A DNA stretch of 64,000 nucleotides from Dendrobium chrysotoxum (Eukaryota > Streptophyta > Magnoliopsida > Asparagales > Orchidaceae), in NCBI GenBank assembly GCA_019925795.1, contig CM034307.1, forward strand, positions 61,690,864-61,754,863, given 5' to 3'. A program made the translations under genes and the position numbers. Position 1 is the first letter of the stretch, and every line of letters begins with the position of its first letter. Shown piece by piece: positions 45,981 to 58,900 of the stretch. The notes beneath the pieces are model-generated. The model did not search any database and had not been told where the DNA came from. It saw only the letters and a list, made by a program, of their open reading frames with translations.

Positions 45981-46190
45981 ACTACCCCGAAGGTTTAAAC
46001 TGCCACAAAATTTCTTACAACAATTTAAAAACCACTGCAAGATGGCCGTGATTATAATGCGTCGGAACGACATTTCGTAGCGGTTCTAAGACCGTTGAGG
46101 CAAGTCATATAAAGTGCTGGTTATAACATCGGTCTTAACCGTCACAAATTTACAGGATTACTGCGATCATAATCGCCACTATAACTTGGA
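45981..46190. mobile_element. CACTA left-end fragment
   Basis: CACTACCCCGAAGGTTTAAACTGCC followed within 200 bp by 'gtgctggttataacatcggtc' and 'cgatcataatcgccac', like the subterminal motifs of 42028-44740. No right end was found. Confidence 0.45.
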
Positions 46191-46520
46191 ATCATTCTTC
46201 AGTTATAGATTTGTAGTAGATAATAGGTAACCAACCCATCTTACAATTTGAATAATTCTACTATATTTTGTTATTAGAAAATAAGAATAATAACATGTAC
46301 CCAGGCTTGTCCTTTGAAGGAGATATATTAACCCATGATATCGACCTCTTTTAACCGGCCCAGTTGACATGAGCTAAGCACAACTAATCACAAGAAGTCA
46401 GAGAAGGCATACTTTAAATTTAATCACTCATCATCCAAACCATGACAAGTACATGTAATATTTTTTTAATCATTTGCATAAGATCAATGGGCCACCATAG
46501 ATATATATATACCTCGAAGC

Positions 46521-46694
46521 TCGAAGCTCTCGGCCGTCGAATCCTATCCGACTGGGCGGGTTTGAAAGGGTGAATGCCCTCCCCTACCTTCCCTCCTACC
46601 TCCCCACTCGAAGCTCTTGGCCGTCGAATCCTATCCAGCTGGGCGGGTTTAAAAGGTTGAGTGCCCTCTCCTACCTCCCCTCAGGGAGAGGGGA
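46521..46694. repeat. 87-bp tandem duplication
   Basis: TCGAAGCTCTCGGCCGTCGA... at 46521 recurs at 46608 (TCGAAGCTCTTGGCCGTCGA), both continuing ATCCTATCC..CTGGGCGGGTTT and CCCTACCT. A CAAGCTTTA/CTTTACAAGCTGCAAG triplet lies just after (46735-46780). Confidence 0.85.
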
Positions 46695-46779
46695 GAAGGG
46701 GACGCCGGAAGGCTGTCGAAATTTTGCCAGGAGACTCTTAGCTTTACAAGCTGCAAGCTTTACAAGCTGCAAGCTTTGA

Positions 46780-47299
46780 TTTAGTGATTAAAATTCCTAA
46801 TTTAAAACTAAAATCTAATTAAAACAGATTAATTCAAATCATTACCATAGAAATTAATAATTTTAAGTCTGATCCGAGCAAAAGAGGACTTCAGTTAATT
46901 AAATCTATTAATTGGTAAATTAGTTAACCAATTAGCTAATTAATTTAAAACTTAATTTGAAACTTAATTGAAAGTGAAATTTTAATTGAACTCAAATTAT
47001 TGATTAACAAAGTTGATTAATTGAATTTAAATTCCTAAGTAAACTAATTAAGTAAATGCAAGACTTAATAAAAATAAAACATTAATTAAAATTATAACTT
47101 GAATCAATTTAACGAGCAAATCAATATAATTTAATACTTTTTAAATACATTTAAAATTTAAAATAAAAAAATTTGAGCAAATTAAATTTTAATTAATTAA
47201 CACAATTAATTCAAATAAGCTCAAACGAAAGAGAGCATAAAAATAATATCTTCTACTAACACAAAGCTCTCCCAGCAACAATCTTTTTAACTGGCAGCT
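46780..47299. other. AT-rich spacer
   Basis: Mostly TTAATTAA-like sequence; no gene seen. Confidence 0.5.
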
Positions 47300-47545
47300 C
47301 TCCATGCGGAGTCTGGACGGTGTCCAGAGGCAAATAAAAATGCGTCATGTCACTCAAAAAGTGTACCGAGCTCAGTATCGAGCTCGGTACCGACCTGTAC
47401 CGAGCACAATACCACTCGGTACCGCACTAGGTACCGAGGGGAATCGGATACCGAGCTGTACCGAGCACGGTACCGCTCGGTATTCCGCTCGGTACCAAGC
47501 GAAACCGGACGGTTCTCCGATCCGGTGTCCGCACAGAATAATCTC
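47300..47545. mobile_element. MITE of the TTCTGTGCGG family, copy 3, expanded with GGTACCGAG repeats
   Basis: The right end GGTGTCCGCACAGAATAATCTC is well preserved; the left end is degraded. The middle (47365-47510) is a cluster of ACCGAGC, CGGTACC and GCTCGGTACCG, many of them palindromic. That is an expansion of the single CGGTAC core seen in copies 1 and 2. Confidence 0.6.
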
Positions 47546-48630
47546 CCCTCCAAACTACTCTCAAAGCACTCAACAAACTCCCAAATAGCACTCAGTAGTA
47601 GCCTCTACAACATCTGCATATGTGCTCGTTGAACACTCTAAGCTCTTCAATCTTGCTGCAAGTACCACGAGCACCTGAAAATAAGTTGACAAAAATTAGC
47701 GCATAATAAATAAAATTAAAAGAAGTTCTAGTGGAACAAATTGGTTGATTTAGTTTCCACTTCTAATTTCTAACATTTATATTTGCCTGCCATTCTACCT
47801 ATCTTCTATGCTTTTTGGAGCGCATGTGATCCTCAGTTCCTCATTTCTCTGCTTTTGATGGTTGTGTTGTGGCTTTTAATGACTTGATTCTAGTTTCTTA
47901 CTCTGATTTCCTCTTATTTTTGAGAAGATGAAGCAAGAGTATGAATTATTTGAAAAAAAAAAAAAACTTACAGAAACTTACAGGACAGGGAATGCTGAAG
48001 AAAGCGATAAGAGAATGCTGAAGAAGAATAGGAGAAGAGGAATGGCGAAAACTTTCGTGCCTTTCGTCTGTTCACGCGAACGCAGAGAGGAGCGGACAAG
48101 GAGGAACAAGGTTAGGTTACGGGATAGGGAATACCGGAATAGAATCATATTAGGTTTTTATTGCTTGATCCAATTCGTGCGGCTCCCGTTGCATTTGGAC
48201 AAAACCGAACGGTTTTTTTAGAACCAGCGCCGATTCGCCAGTTTCCCGGTCGGTCGGACCGTCGGGCCTCCCGATTCAACACCGGCTTTGTGCTATACCG
48301 GTTTTGGGTAGGTTTAGAATCGGTCGGTCCGATCCGGTTTCAAACCATGGTGTATAGCAATCATATATTGTATAATTTCTTTTAGGTATAATCTTTTTTG
48401 TTTAACCCCCTTAACTCTATAAATAAAAAAAAAAGTTAACATTATAGCACTTTATATCATTTTTATGCTATTTTCATCATGCATAAAAATTGATGAGCTT
48501 ATTTCTTACTCCCACACTCATTAATTTTCTCACAGTTATCTCATTCTAAATTATTAAATTTTATTTATTATTTTTTTGAGATCTTTAAGTTAATTAAGAT
48601 AAACTTGTATCTATACATATCACTGGAAAT
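47546..48630. other. Intergenic, with a CCGG-rich stretch
   Basis: No gene recognised. At 48190-48345 short inverted words (aaccgaacgg, ggtcggtcggaccg, gtgctataccggttttggg, ggtcggtccgatccgg) suggest another small hAT-like or foldback remnant. Confidence 0.4.
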
Positions 48631-49375
48631 TAGGGTTGCAAATGAATTGATCCTAGCCGAGTATGCGCGTGTTCATGTTTGTGTTTGTTTATTATTAGCT
48701 TGTTCAAATTCGGTTTGAGTTCGATTCGAGCTTTTTTGTTTGTGTTCAAATTTGTTTTGTTTAAATTAATGGTGTTCATGTTTGATTCATGTTCGGTTCG
48801 TTTCATGCTTATCGAGCTTTAAATAAACGAGTCTTATCGAGTTATAAACGAGATATACTTCTAGATGTTCATTAACTTAACAAACGAGCCTTATCGAGCC
48901 TTCTAACAAATAATTATATTGAGCATGTTCGTGAACATATCTAGCAAAGTTTTATAAACTATTAAACAAGCTCGTTCACAAACATATCTAACGAGTATTC
49001 TTGAGCTAATTAGTATTTTCGAGCTACCAAATGAGCTTGTTCACTAACAAATAGATATTTATGATTCATCTTATATTTTTTCATGAATATTTTAATCAAA
49101 TAATCTACCAAACATGAATAAATGCCTTTTGTTCATGAAATTTATAAAATTTATTAATTACAATTATTATATCATTGTGTTATAATAAATATAAAATATT
49201 TATATTATATATATTTATCAAAATTTTAATCAAATATTAATTGAGTTTTTAACAAGCTTATTCATGAGTTCTGAATCGAATACAAATCAAATTTTTATCG
49301 AGCTTAATATCGAATGTATTCATGAGCTTTAAATGATGTTATTTACGAACATAAATGAGTCAAACACATTATTAT
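48631..49375. mobile_element. hAT-like 'GTTGCAAATGAA' repeat, second copy
   Basis: Starts TAGGGTTGCAAATGAATTGA. The body is full of 'tcgagc', 'aacgagc', 'ttcatgttcg' and 'ttatcgag' words. The right end was not identified. Related in reverse orientation to 41640-44978. Confidence 0.45.
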
Positions 49376-49495
49376 TTAAATTTATTTATTTAAAACCGAA
49401 TATTTAAATTTAATTAATTAATTAATTAAACTAGCAGTCGCGCCCCAAGTAACCCCGACTAGCGAGGCTACTGGGTAAGGAGAGGGAGCGTAGTG

Positions 49496-49958
49496 ATGAA
49501 GTCGTTGATCCGTCTCACGCCATCCGTTGTTCCGTCTCCCTCGTTCTCTGGATCCATTAATGGAATTTTCAACGTTCCTTTAAGCACTCTCTTCACATCC
49601 TACCTCCGCCCTTTTTGTCGATCAAGGCGCCCCTTGTCCTTCCACCCTCTCACTATGGCCTCCTCCGCGTCTCAATCCTCTCTGGTAACGCAATCTAGGG
49701 ATTCTTACTCTATATTAATCCTTTCTTCTTTCAAGATTGAATGTTTTTTTCCTTTACTTTTTAATGATTAATTTTTGTGAGTTTTTCGGTGGATAACTAG
49801 TTGATTATGCTGAAAAAGATTTGAGGTTGCGAGTCTGCTTATGTATGGTTTGTGAGAGTAGTTGATGAAAATTATTGTATTTGCTCTTTTTTTGAATGCA
49901 GACTGCTGCTCCCGTTGATGGTGTTTCGGATGTTTTCCAACTGATTCAAGCTCATCAG
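49496..49958 (+). CDS. HugZ-like gene, exons 1-2
   Basis: Exon 1 ends tctctg|gtaacg at 49684. Exon 2 runs from tgcag|act at 49902 to catcag|gtataa at 49958 and encodes TAAPVDGVSDVFQLIQAHQ. The frame continues past the exon 1 donor to 49771, but that stretch is intron. Confidence 0.88.
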
Positions 49959-52900
49959 GTATAAACGGTGGAGTACAATTGGCGTTTGGTTAACTGCAAA
50001 CGTGTTGCGGTATTGTAAGATAAATTCGTGCTCAGTAAATATGGCGAATTTTTGTATTTTTAACTAGTAATAGATTTGTGAAGTAGATATACTATGAAGT
50101 ATGATATATTTGTTTCTTTTATTATTCTCTGAATCAAAAGTTATTTTGCATGTAAACATTTAATTCGGTTAAAATTTGCACCCGAAGACATGTTCTGGTG
50201 TAAAGAAGTATATGTATGTGCTCTGCAGTAATGACAAATTCACTTCTTTGAGTTAACTGGCTACAATAATTGGTCTCGGTTTTAAATGTTTAGATATTTT
50301 TGTACCCAAAGGAGCTGTTGTGGCAGACTGGTGCTAATGCGATGCAGCTATAGCACTCTAGCTGGAAGTGAAGTTTGTCCATATGACTTTGATTCTTATG
50401 TGTTGTTGGGAGGCTGTTGGCCATTCATCAGAAAACATACTGATTTTTCACGATTTCACACGACCTTCATGTATCACGTTTCGTTGCTTTGCTTCTTTAA
50501 TTGGAAAACAAGAAGCATTCTTCAAAGCATATAGCCACTGTAACATCCTAAACTTTTAACGATCAAGATATTGTTGCTTTGGCCAAACAACCTCACGATT
50601 TTATCCTCTTGGTGTAACTTCCCAAGAAGTCACCCATCCTTGGAGTGCTCCTATTTGAGCATGTTTAATTTTGAAATTTCTACTAAAATCAAACAGTTAC
50701 ACCAAAGGCGCTTCGATGTTTAAGAGTTTTTTTTAATAAAATTTTTTAGGGTGTTTCAATATGCATGGAAGGAATAAATAAAATTTCAAATTTCAATAGA
50801 TTACTTGATGACATGCAATTAGAGATCATGCAAGACTAATTTTTTTTAAAACATTTTTTGATATATTTCAAATATTTTAACATATGGAAACTAGTTATTG
50901 ACATTTCAACTTCCAATAAGAAGCGTGATGATAAATCACTCAACATTAGCTAGGTACAACGGGAACATATGCGTAATAACAGATGTAACATGTTATTCAA
51001 GACTAGGGAATTCATCTAATTTAGCTGAGCTTGTTGCAATTATACATATGCCAGTCATTAATTGAGCGACATTCTACTTTTTATATGCACAGTTGCACAC
51101 TACCTTCTACTCCTAACATGCTCATTTCTTGCTCTAATTTATTGTCTTTTGTTCCTTTTGAATGAAAGTTTGAACTTAATCTTCATCTATGAATGTGATA
51201 AACTGATATGCTAACATTGTGTAGTTTTTCTTCATTTATCATGATTACAATACATTCGGTAGGCGAATATGTCAATCATATAGCACTAACCTTGTCATAA
51301 ATCACATTCCAACAATTGGGCATAGCTTTATAATGTTGACCTCTTCTTTGACCATCCCCAATCCAAACATTGCCTTCAAGCACTTAGGCCATATACCCTA
51401 ATTTTGCTTGATCATGCTTGGTCTAGGATTGTATGGCCTTAGTCACTCTAGGGAACCTCCCTATCACTTTAGTTTTTGAAAGTCCCTATCACTTTAGTTC
51501 GGTTGATGGACTATGAGGATGTTCCAAGCCATGGTAGTAAGCTGACGTTTAGGCTAATTATCCTAATGCCAGTGTTTGCGCCCTTTTATTTATTTATTTA
51601 TGTCTCGCACATGTATATTTGCGAGGCAATTCATTTCCTCCTATATTCTCCCTTTTCAAGAAGTATCATATCGCCACCATCCAAAACTTATTCCAATTCC
51701 CTCTCCCCATCCATGAAAAAAAAAGAAGAGGAAGTCGAAGAGGATGAAGGTGATGATGCAAATTAAAAAAGAGCGAGAGAAGGAGAAAGATAGGAGGAGA
51801 TGAATGAAAGAGGGCATGTAGGATTTTCATGGAGTAATCTTCATGGGACAAGTCAAGAAAAGAGGTCCAAAAGAAAAAGAAGATCAACTTAATTTGAAAA
51901 TATCCATGAAAGCCCTCCATATATAACCAGAGATCAAATTTATTTTTGTTTTGGACATGTGAGCTCTCACAAAGGAACATTGTTCCGATGGTTAATTACA
52001 TCTTGGTGAATATCCAAGAACACTGTCGATTAGAGAAATCTTGCTTACGTTCCAAAATCGTTCAATAGAGTTTTTTAAGAAATAATATTGTCATGTACAT
52101 ACAAGAGAGCGCAAAACACTTTCTTTCTTGAACTTAATATGCATGTAATGAGATTTATATTTTTGCTCACATGAAACCTCAACAAATATGAGCTTAAGAT
52201 TGATATTACAAAATATATATGTAATGATCACCAAATGAATAATATACCTTCATGAGGGACGAATTTAAAGTGAAAAGCCATCGTCGTGAGGGATTGCGGC
52301 AACGACGGCTTCAATTAGAGGTACCAAGTGGTGATGATGTGAACTGAGTTGGCGAGCTTGATGATGACTTTGGGTGTAGAAGGGATTTGGTTGGAGAGCT
52401 GGGTGGCGAGTAGAATGACGGCAACCTAGGCTAGGTAGGGTCTTGGACGGGCAGTTGCTGGCGTCGAGGAGGAGATAGGCTGGAAGGAGTTGGGCTTGTG
52501 CGAGCCAGAAAGAGGTTCAGCCTTTGCTCTTGAGTGTTGCTGTTTTGGGAAGAAATGAATGCTTGGAGTGGCGTGAGCTTTTTTCAGGAGAATGCTAGGG
52601 AAGAGAAGAGAAAAGTCATGTGGAGTCTCGGGGAGAGAGTTTGCTAAGAGCTATCTTAATTTGGATTTTACAAGTTTCTTGGAAGAAGAGCTTATTACGT
52701 TCCTTATGAATTGTTATGGTAGGTTGTCATTGAGAATAGGAAAGGCTGTTACAAAATATTTTGAATAGAGGAGAAAATTATGACTTATGTTTAATTAAAA
52801 AAAGAGAGAGACGTTTATCTTTATCTATATTTTGTTAATGCCGAAAAGCCATTTCTAATTCAAAATGTTTATTTGAATAAGTAATTATTATGATATAAAG

Positions 52901-55900
52901 TAAATAAATATTCATATACCTATATATAAGCATATATGTATACAAACTTTTATTTAATTATTAAATATCTTATAAATATGAATATAGATGATTATCTACT
53001 TGAACTCTCGACATGCATCAAATCACATCCGATTCAAGCATGGATAGGTTTGTTTGAATTGTGTCGATGACCCGAACACGCTCGCTCAGATCCTCATGGT
53101 AGATGTCCCAGTGAGTGAGTCCGTTTTGCAAAATAATATGTCAATCCCAAAATTTTACACGATCAAAGATTTTCATGCACGTGGACTCGACTCTCATCAA
53201 AGGACATCTGATCTGAGTACAAATGAGCTCATTTGAACCGTGTCGACGATCTGAACAGGCTCGCGCTGTCCATTTTGCAAAATAATACTTCGATCTCAAA
53301 ATTTTCACGTAAGTGAAATTTTCATGCTTGTGGGCTCGATGCTCTACTTCCTCGCAAAATCTTCACGATCTCAGCTTCCCGCTCAATGCATGCGCAACTA
53401 TATATGGTGATGAATGCTCTGCAACGAGCAAAACTCTGATTCGAGACTCGATGCAATGCGACAACATAGAATATAGTGTGATAATATACGACCAATGACT
53501 CAATCTCACAACTGACTAAGATTAAGCCTGGGGCGATCGAGTTAATGTTCAAGGTAGCCAGACGAACACTATGCTCGATGGATCATTAAACTAATCAGTG
53601 GGAATATCTTATGTGAAATTAATGCTAAAACCCAGTCTAACCCTTATTGGTTGATTTAGGCCCACTGTCTAACCTTGTTTCTTGCTTGGATAATCGTAGA
53701 TTAGCCACTCCTAGTCAAAGTTTCCCTCATCTATCTAGTTTCCAACACTCCGGTAGTCTGCCGACGCCAAGTTGCACCTCCTTGACCTAAAAGGTCATGA
53801 CCTGTTGGCTATCTTTGAAGCTTTTCATTGTCGACTTTAGGTGCCCCAATTCACCCAATGGGTTTGAGCTAGGTGCTCGCTCCCTTGCACCAACTTATTG
53901 GTCTTTGAGCCAATAGCCTGTATTGAAACCCTCTGTTGATGGCTTTTGTCCTAACTGCTCTTGCCCTAATGCTCATCGCTTGACCTTGACCCCTCGATAT
54001 GGATTCTTCTAGACCCCCTCCCTAGGATTTTCTCCTTGGCACCTTCTTAGATAGCAATTGACCGACATTTTTTAGAACAATAGCATCGTTGCTTTAGCGA
54101 CCAATGCCATCTTCTCGACGCCATGTCTTTTACATGGGCATTTGATCGATATCTTTTCGCCGGGCGACATTCCTGACCTTTGTGCCAAATATTGTCTTCT
54201 TAGGCCATCTTCCCGTCTATTGGTATAGCCTTGGCACCCATGGTTAATGTTGTCTCACTAGTGCCATCTTGTTAGCCTTAGGACCAATGGTTAATGTTGT
54301 CTCACTAGTGCCATCTTGTTAGCCTTAGGACCAACAACTTGCTTTGGCACCCTTGTTGGAAATTTTGTCCCAACAACTATAATAGCCAATATTAAGTACT
54401 ATAGCATTTCCACTATAGCCTCAACATTCCACTAACCGAGCCATGCACTGGCTGGACTAGATCTCACGACTGAAAATTTATTGGGAATCCTGTAGTGGGA
54501 AAAGCACTAGGGATCTTATAATATAATAAAATCTAAATAAAGGCATTATGTAGCATTAGCATTTCCTCTCCCATTTTCCATCAACTGGCTTCTGGTGTGC
54601 GAAGGAGCTACAAGCCGTGAGCTTAAGGAACGGGTATTGCTGGCTGGAGTGGATTCAGGCTGCTATGGGAAAGAATTCTAGAATTTTTCAACAAATTAAG
54701 GTAAGGTAAATTAGGTAAATATTTTAGTTAGTGGCTGAAAATTTTATTTGGCTGAAATCAAGTGCGGTTTGTTTAATCTAAGTAGGGCTGCTTCTAGTTG
54801 CTAAAAATTCAAGAAACAGTAAGGGAAGTACTATTGTTTGCTGATGGTAGCTAAAAAGTAAAAACAGATAAGGATATTAATGTTTACTGAAAATAGGTAA
54901 TGGTTACAACTGCTATTGCTGAATAAAGATTTATGTTGCTGAAATCTTATTGAATTCAGGAGGAAAAAGAGTTGTTTGCTAAATTTTATAAGTAGAAGGC
55001 TGAACTGGTTGCAGAAAACAATAAAGAAGAGGAATTATAAGGGAATGGAAGTAGAAAAGAGTTTTAAAAGAGAGAAAATATTATTACTGAATGAGAAAGA
55101 GTGCAATTGAGATTGTATACAAGAGGAAAAGAAGAAAGAGTCTAGGAGAATAAATTCCTAGCGAGGTGAGATACCCAAACGATGCATAGGAAATAATAAA
55201 ATTTTATATAATTGCAAATTCATATTTGTTATGTTATGATTGCATTTATTTTAGTTAATTCCAGTTTTGTTGATTCATTAAGTAGTAATGATTATATTAG
55301 CACACTGTGTGATTGTAAGAAATGAATGATGATGGAAATGTGAAATAAGTTATATATGGAGGATGGGCCCGCACAAATAAAGGCAAAAGACCTGATGAGA
55401 TTTTTCAACCATGAGATCTAATTTAGCCAGTGCATGGCTCGGTTAGTGGAATGTAGAGGCTATAGTGAAAATGTTGTAGTACTTAATATTGGCTATTATA
55501 ATTTACCCCTTATTAAAATTTCGTCCTCAAAATTCATTATCTTAATGGCCATTAAATAACTGAGGGAATTTCAATCTAATATCTTCTTCCTTCTTCTAGG
55601 TTGCCTCCTTTTTTGGCCTGTATTTTCATTTTACTTCAACATAAGGTATTTAATGGTTTCTGAGCTGTTTAGTAGTCTACTTAAAATATCCCAACATATT
55701 ATAACATATCAAGCTTTATAATTTATAACAGCAAGCATATGTAATATACCTCAAATAAAATGCACATCTCAATTGAAATATAGAGCTTTACTAAAACTTT
55801 TAAAATTTACTTACATATTCAAAAGTCTGTACAGCTCCTACTCAGATACACTCAAAAGTTATATGTGCACAAAAGAGTAGTCAATTGTTCTGACTACTAC

Positions 55901-58900
55901 CCCACTGGCTCCTTCCCCTTGCTTGCAGTACAACCACTAGTAATGAGCTATGGCTCAATGAAAGACACAAATAATGTATAAGAAATCATAATGAGTATAT
56001 TGACAATTAATGTAAAACATCTGTAAATTTTCATCATTGTCATAAGAAATGCATAACATCACTTTCTTTTTTTGTGCCTGTTCAGTACCTTTATACAAGT
56101 CATATGATGACTATAAGCTTTTGCACCTTTTTAGCTTTCTAATTTAAGGTTGGGTCCGAATTTTTAACTTTTAGAATTAGATCTGCTCTCTCATTCAAGG
56201 TTGGGTCCGAATTTTCGAGGAGCTGCTGGCCGTGAGCTTAAGGAGCGGGTATTGTTGGCTGGAGTGGATTCTGGCTGCTATGGGGAAGAACTCCAAAAAT
56301 TTTCAACAAATTATGGTAAGGTAAATTAGGTAAATGTTTTAGTTAGTGGCTGAAAACTTTATTTGACTAAAATCAAGTGCTATTTGCTTAATCTAAGTAG
56401 GGTTGCTGCTTCTAGTTGCTGAAAATTCAAGAAACAATAAGGGAAAGTGCTGTTGTTTGCTGATGGTAGCTAAAAACAGGTAACGATATTAATGTTTATT
56501 GAAAATAGGTAATGATTACTGTTGTTATTGCTGAAATAAAGATTTAGGTTGATGAAATCTTATTGAATTCAGGAGGAAAAAGGACTGTTTGCTGAATTTT
56601 ATTGGTAAAAGGCTAAAGTGGTTACAGAAAATAGTAAAGAAGAGAATTATAAGGGAAAGGAAGTAGAAAAGAGTATTAAAAGAGAAAAATGTTATTATTG
56701 AATAAGAAAGAGTGCAATTGAGATTATATACAAGAGGAAAAGAAGACAGAGTCTAGGAGAGCAAATTCCTAGCGAGGTGAGATATCCAAATGATGCATAG
56801 GAAATAATAAAATTTTATATAATTGTAAATTCATATTTGTTATGTTATAATAACATTTATTTTAGTTAATTCTAATTTTGTTGATTCATTAGGTAGTAAT
56901 GTTATATTAGCACACTGTATGATTGTGAGAAATAAATGATGATGGAAAAATGAAATAAGTCATAGATGAGGGATAGGCCCGCATAAGTAAAGGTGAAAGA
57001 CCTGATGAGGTATGCTTACACTTTTGAAATTCTAAAAGTTGAGAATTCAGTCCCAACCTTGAATGAGAGTGCAGCTCTAATTCTAAATATTGGGAATTCG
57101 GACCCAACTTTAAATTAGAAAGCTGGAAGGATACAAAAGCCTATAGCCATCATATGACTTGTATAAAGGTATTGAACATAAACAATAAAGAAAGTGATGT
57201 TATGCATTTCTTATGACAATGATGAAAATTTACATATGTTTAACATTAATTGCCAATATATTCATTATGATTTCTTATACATTATTTGTATCTTTTATTG
57301 AGCCATAGCTTATTTGCAGTGGTTGTACTATAGTCAAGAGGAAGGAGCCAGTGAGATAGTAGTTAGGACAGTTGACTACTTTTTTGTGTACATATAATTT
57401 TTGGGTGTATTTGAGTAGAAGTTGTACAGACTTTTGGATATGTAAATAAATTTTAAAAATTTTGGTAAAGCTTCGTATTTCAATTGAGATGTACATTTTA
57501 TTTGAGGTATATTACGTATATTTTCTGTTATAAAGTATAAAGCTTGATATGTTAGGATATTCTGATTAGACTACTTCTTACTCCATGGTTCTGATAGAGG
57601 TATTAGTAAGAAGGAAGTCTGTTCAGATTCTCCTTCTCTGTTACACTCTAGGTTGACTATAGGGGGGTTGAAATGGGGTGTGACAACAACTCTAGTCTTA
57701 ACTCTCACACCTGAATCTAACCTCTTAGCATTGACTCCTGAAGACCTTGCCTAGAAGGTTCTCATTGTCAGCTTCTTGCTCGCTAGTTGATCGGCATTTT
57801 TTTGCCCCTACGACATTTCATCCCTGCCACTTAACATTCTCTTCTCAATGCCATCTCTTTCAATTAGTGCTTGATAAACATTTTTTTGCTCGATGGAATC
57901 TTTGCTTTGGCACATGACAACATCTTCTTGATTCCATCTCCTTTCATTGCATTTGAACGACATCTTTCAACTAAATGACATCCCGAGCTGTCTTCTCAGC
58001 ACCAATTTTTCCAATAAGGTTTCATGTAAGATCTTTTAAGAAATTAAGTGCAAGAAAGATAAAACTATTTAAATCATTTATCACGTTGGGACAAATGCTT
58101 ATAAATTAGAAATTTTAGTAGTTCTGTCTTGGTATACTCTTCAATGTGTCCATTTCACTTCATGAACCTGCAACCAAAGATATCTTGTGCATTAACTTGA
58201 CAGACTTACGTGTGATGATTGCATTGTGTAAAGAACATCATTTGTGGCATGATTTGATTGATGAATATCAAATTCTAAATTGGTCAAAGACAAAAAATTC
58301 CTATCAGAGAAGATTGATGAGTACTCTCTTCTCGGTTCCTGGTAATCGAGTTCTTATTAGCATGTTTGTGTGTTTTCAGTGTTGCAAAGATCATTCCTTG
58401 TTCTAGGTTTGTGTGTTATTCTAATTATTGTTGCTTTTGAGTCCTATAGCAAGATTCCTCCATACAAAATTACCTATGTTTATCCATTGCCATTATTCAC
58501 TGATGGCAATTTCTCTGTTGGTTAGCTTCTTTAGTTATTTACCATGCTTTTGATATGTGCTGATCCACTGAATCTGTTATGCCATTGATCCTGTATGGGA
58601 TTTCAGTGTGGATTCAAATGGGTTGCCATCTTGGACTTGGGGAAATTAGATTCTTATATATACCATATGTGAGGCATGTATGAAAAAAACTTCAGGCATA
58701 ATAATACTTTCTATTGTTACTCAATCTTGTGTGCTTGGTTGAATGCTTATTCCGTCAAGTGCAGAACAAATGAACTACCAATTTCAAAGAAAAGTTATCT
58801 CTTTGTACTAGCATAAGGCTTGAAATTTTCTATTCTTGGAGAATTCTTATATTGTTTCTTCATCTACATTATTCGTGATTGATTTTGCAAGCATGATTGA

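Larger units (their letters stand above)
54378..57685 (+). mobile_element. Ty3/gypsy LTR retrotransposon remnant with an internal inversion
   Basis: The ends TATAATAGCCAATATT and GGGGTGTGACA are flanked by perfect ACAAC duplications, so this is one insertion. Call the LTR parts S (start, about 95 bp), A (about 800 bp) and B (about 650 bp, to the end). Observed order: S + A forward (54378-55407), then reverse-complemented S, pol 3' end and B (55408-56215), then A + B forward (56216-57685). Inverting 55408-56215 gives S-A-B ... pol end-S-A-B, a normal two-LTR element with most of its interior deleted. The pol fragment (minus, about 55610-55500) reads KEEDIRLKFPQLF, the end of plant gypsy pol, next to a purine stretch and the LTR start. 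Confidence 0.85.

Noticed and set aside
50610..50670. A 5S rRNA gene
   Set aside because: Only the 3' half is recognisable, with indels and several promoter-region mismatches. It is a derived repeat.
54378..55500. A MULE or foldback transposon with about 93-bp terminal inverted repeats
   Set aside because: No duplication flanks this sub-interval. The inverted repeats are LTR starts and one adjoins a gypsy pol terminus; the ACAAC duplications lie at 54373 and 57686.
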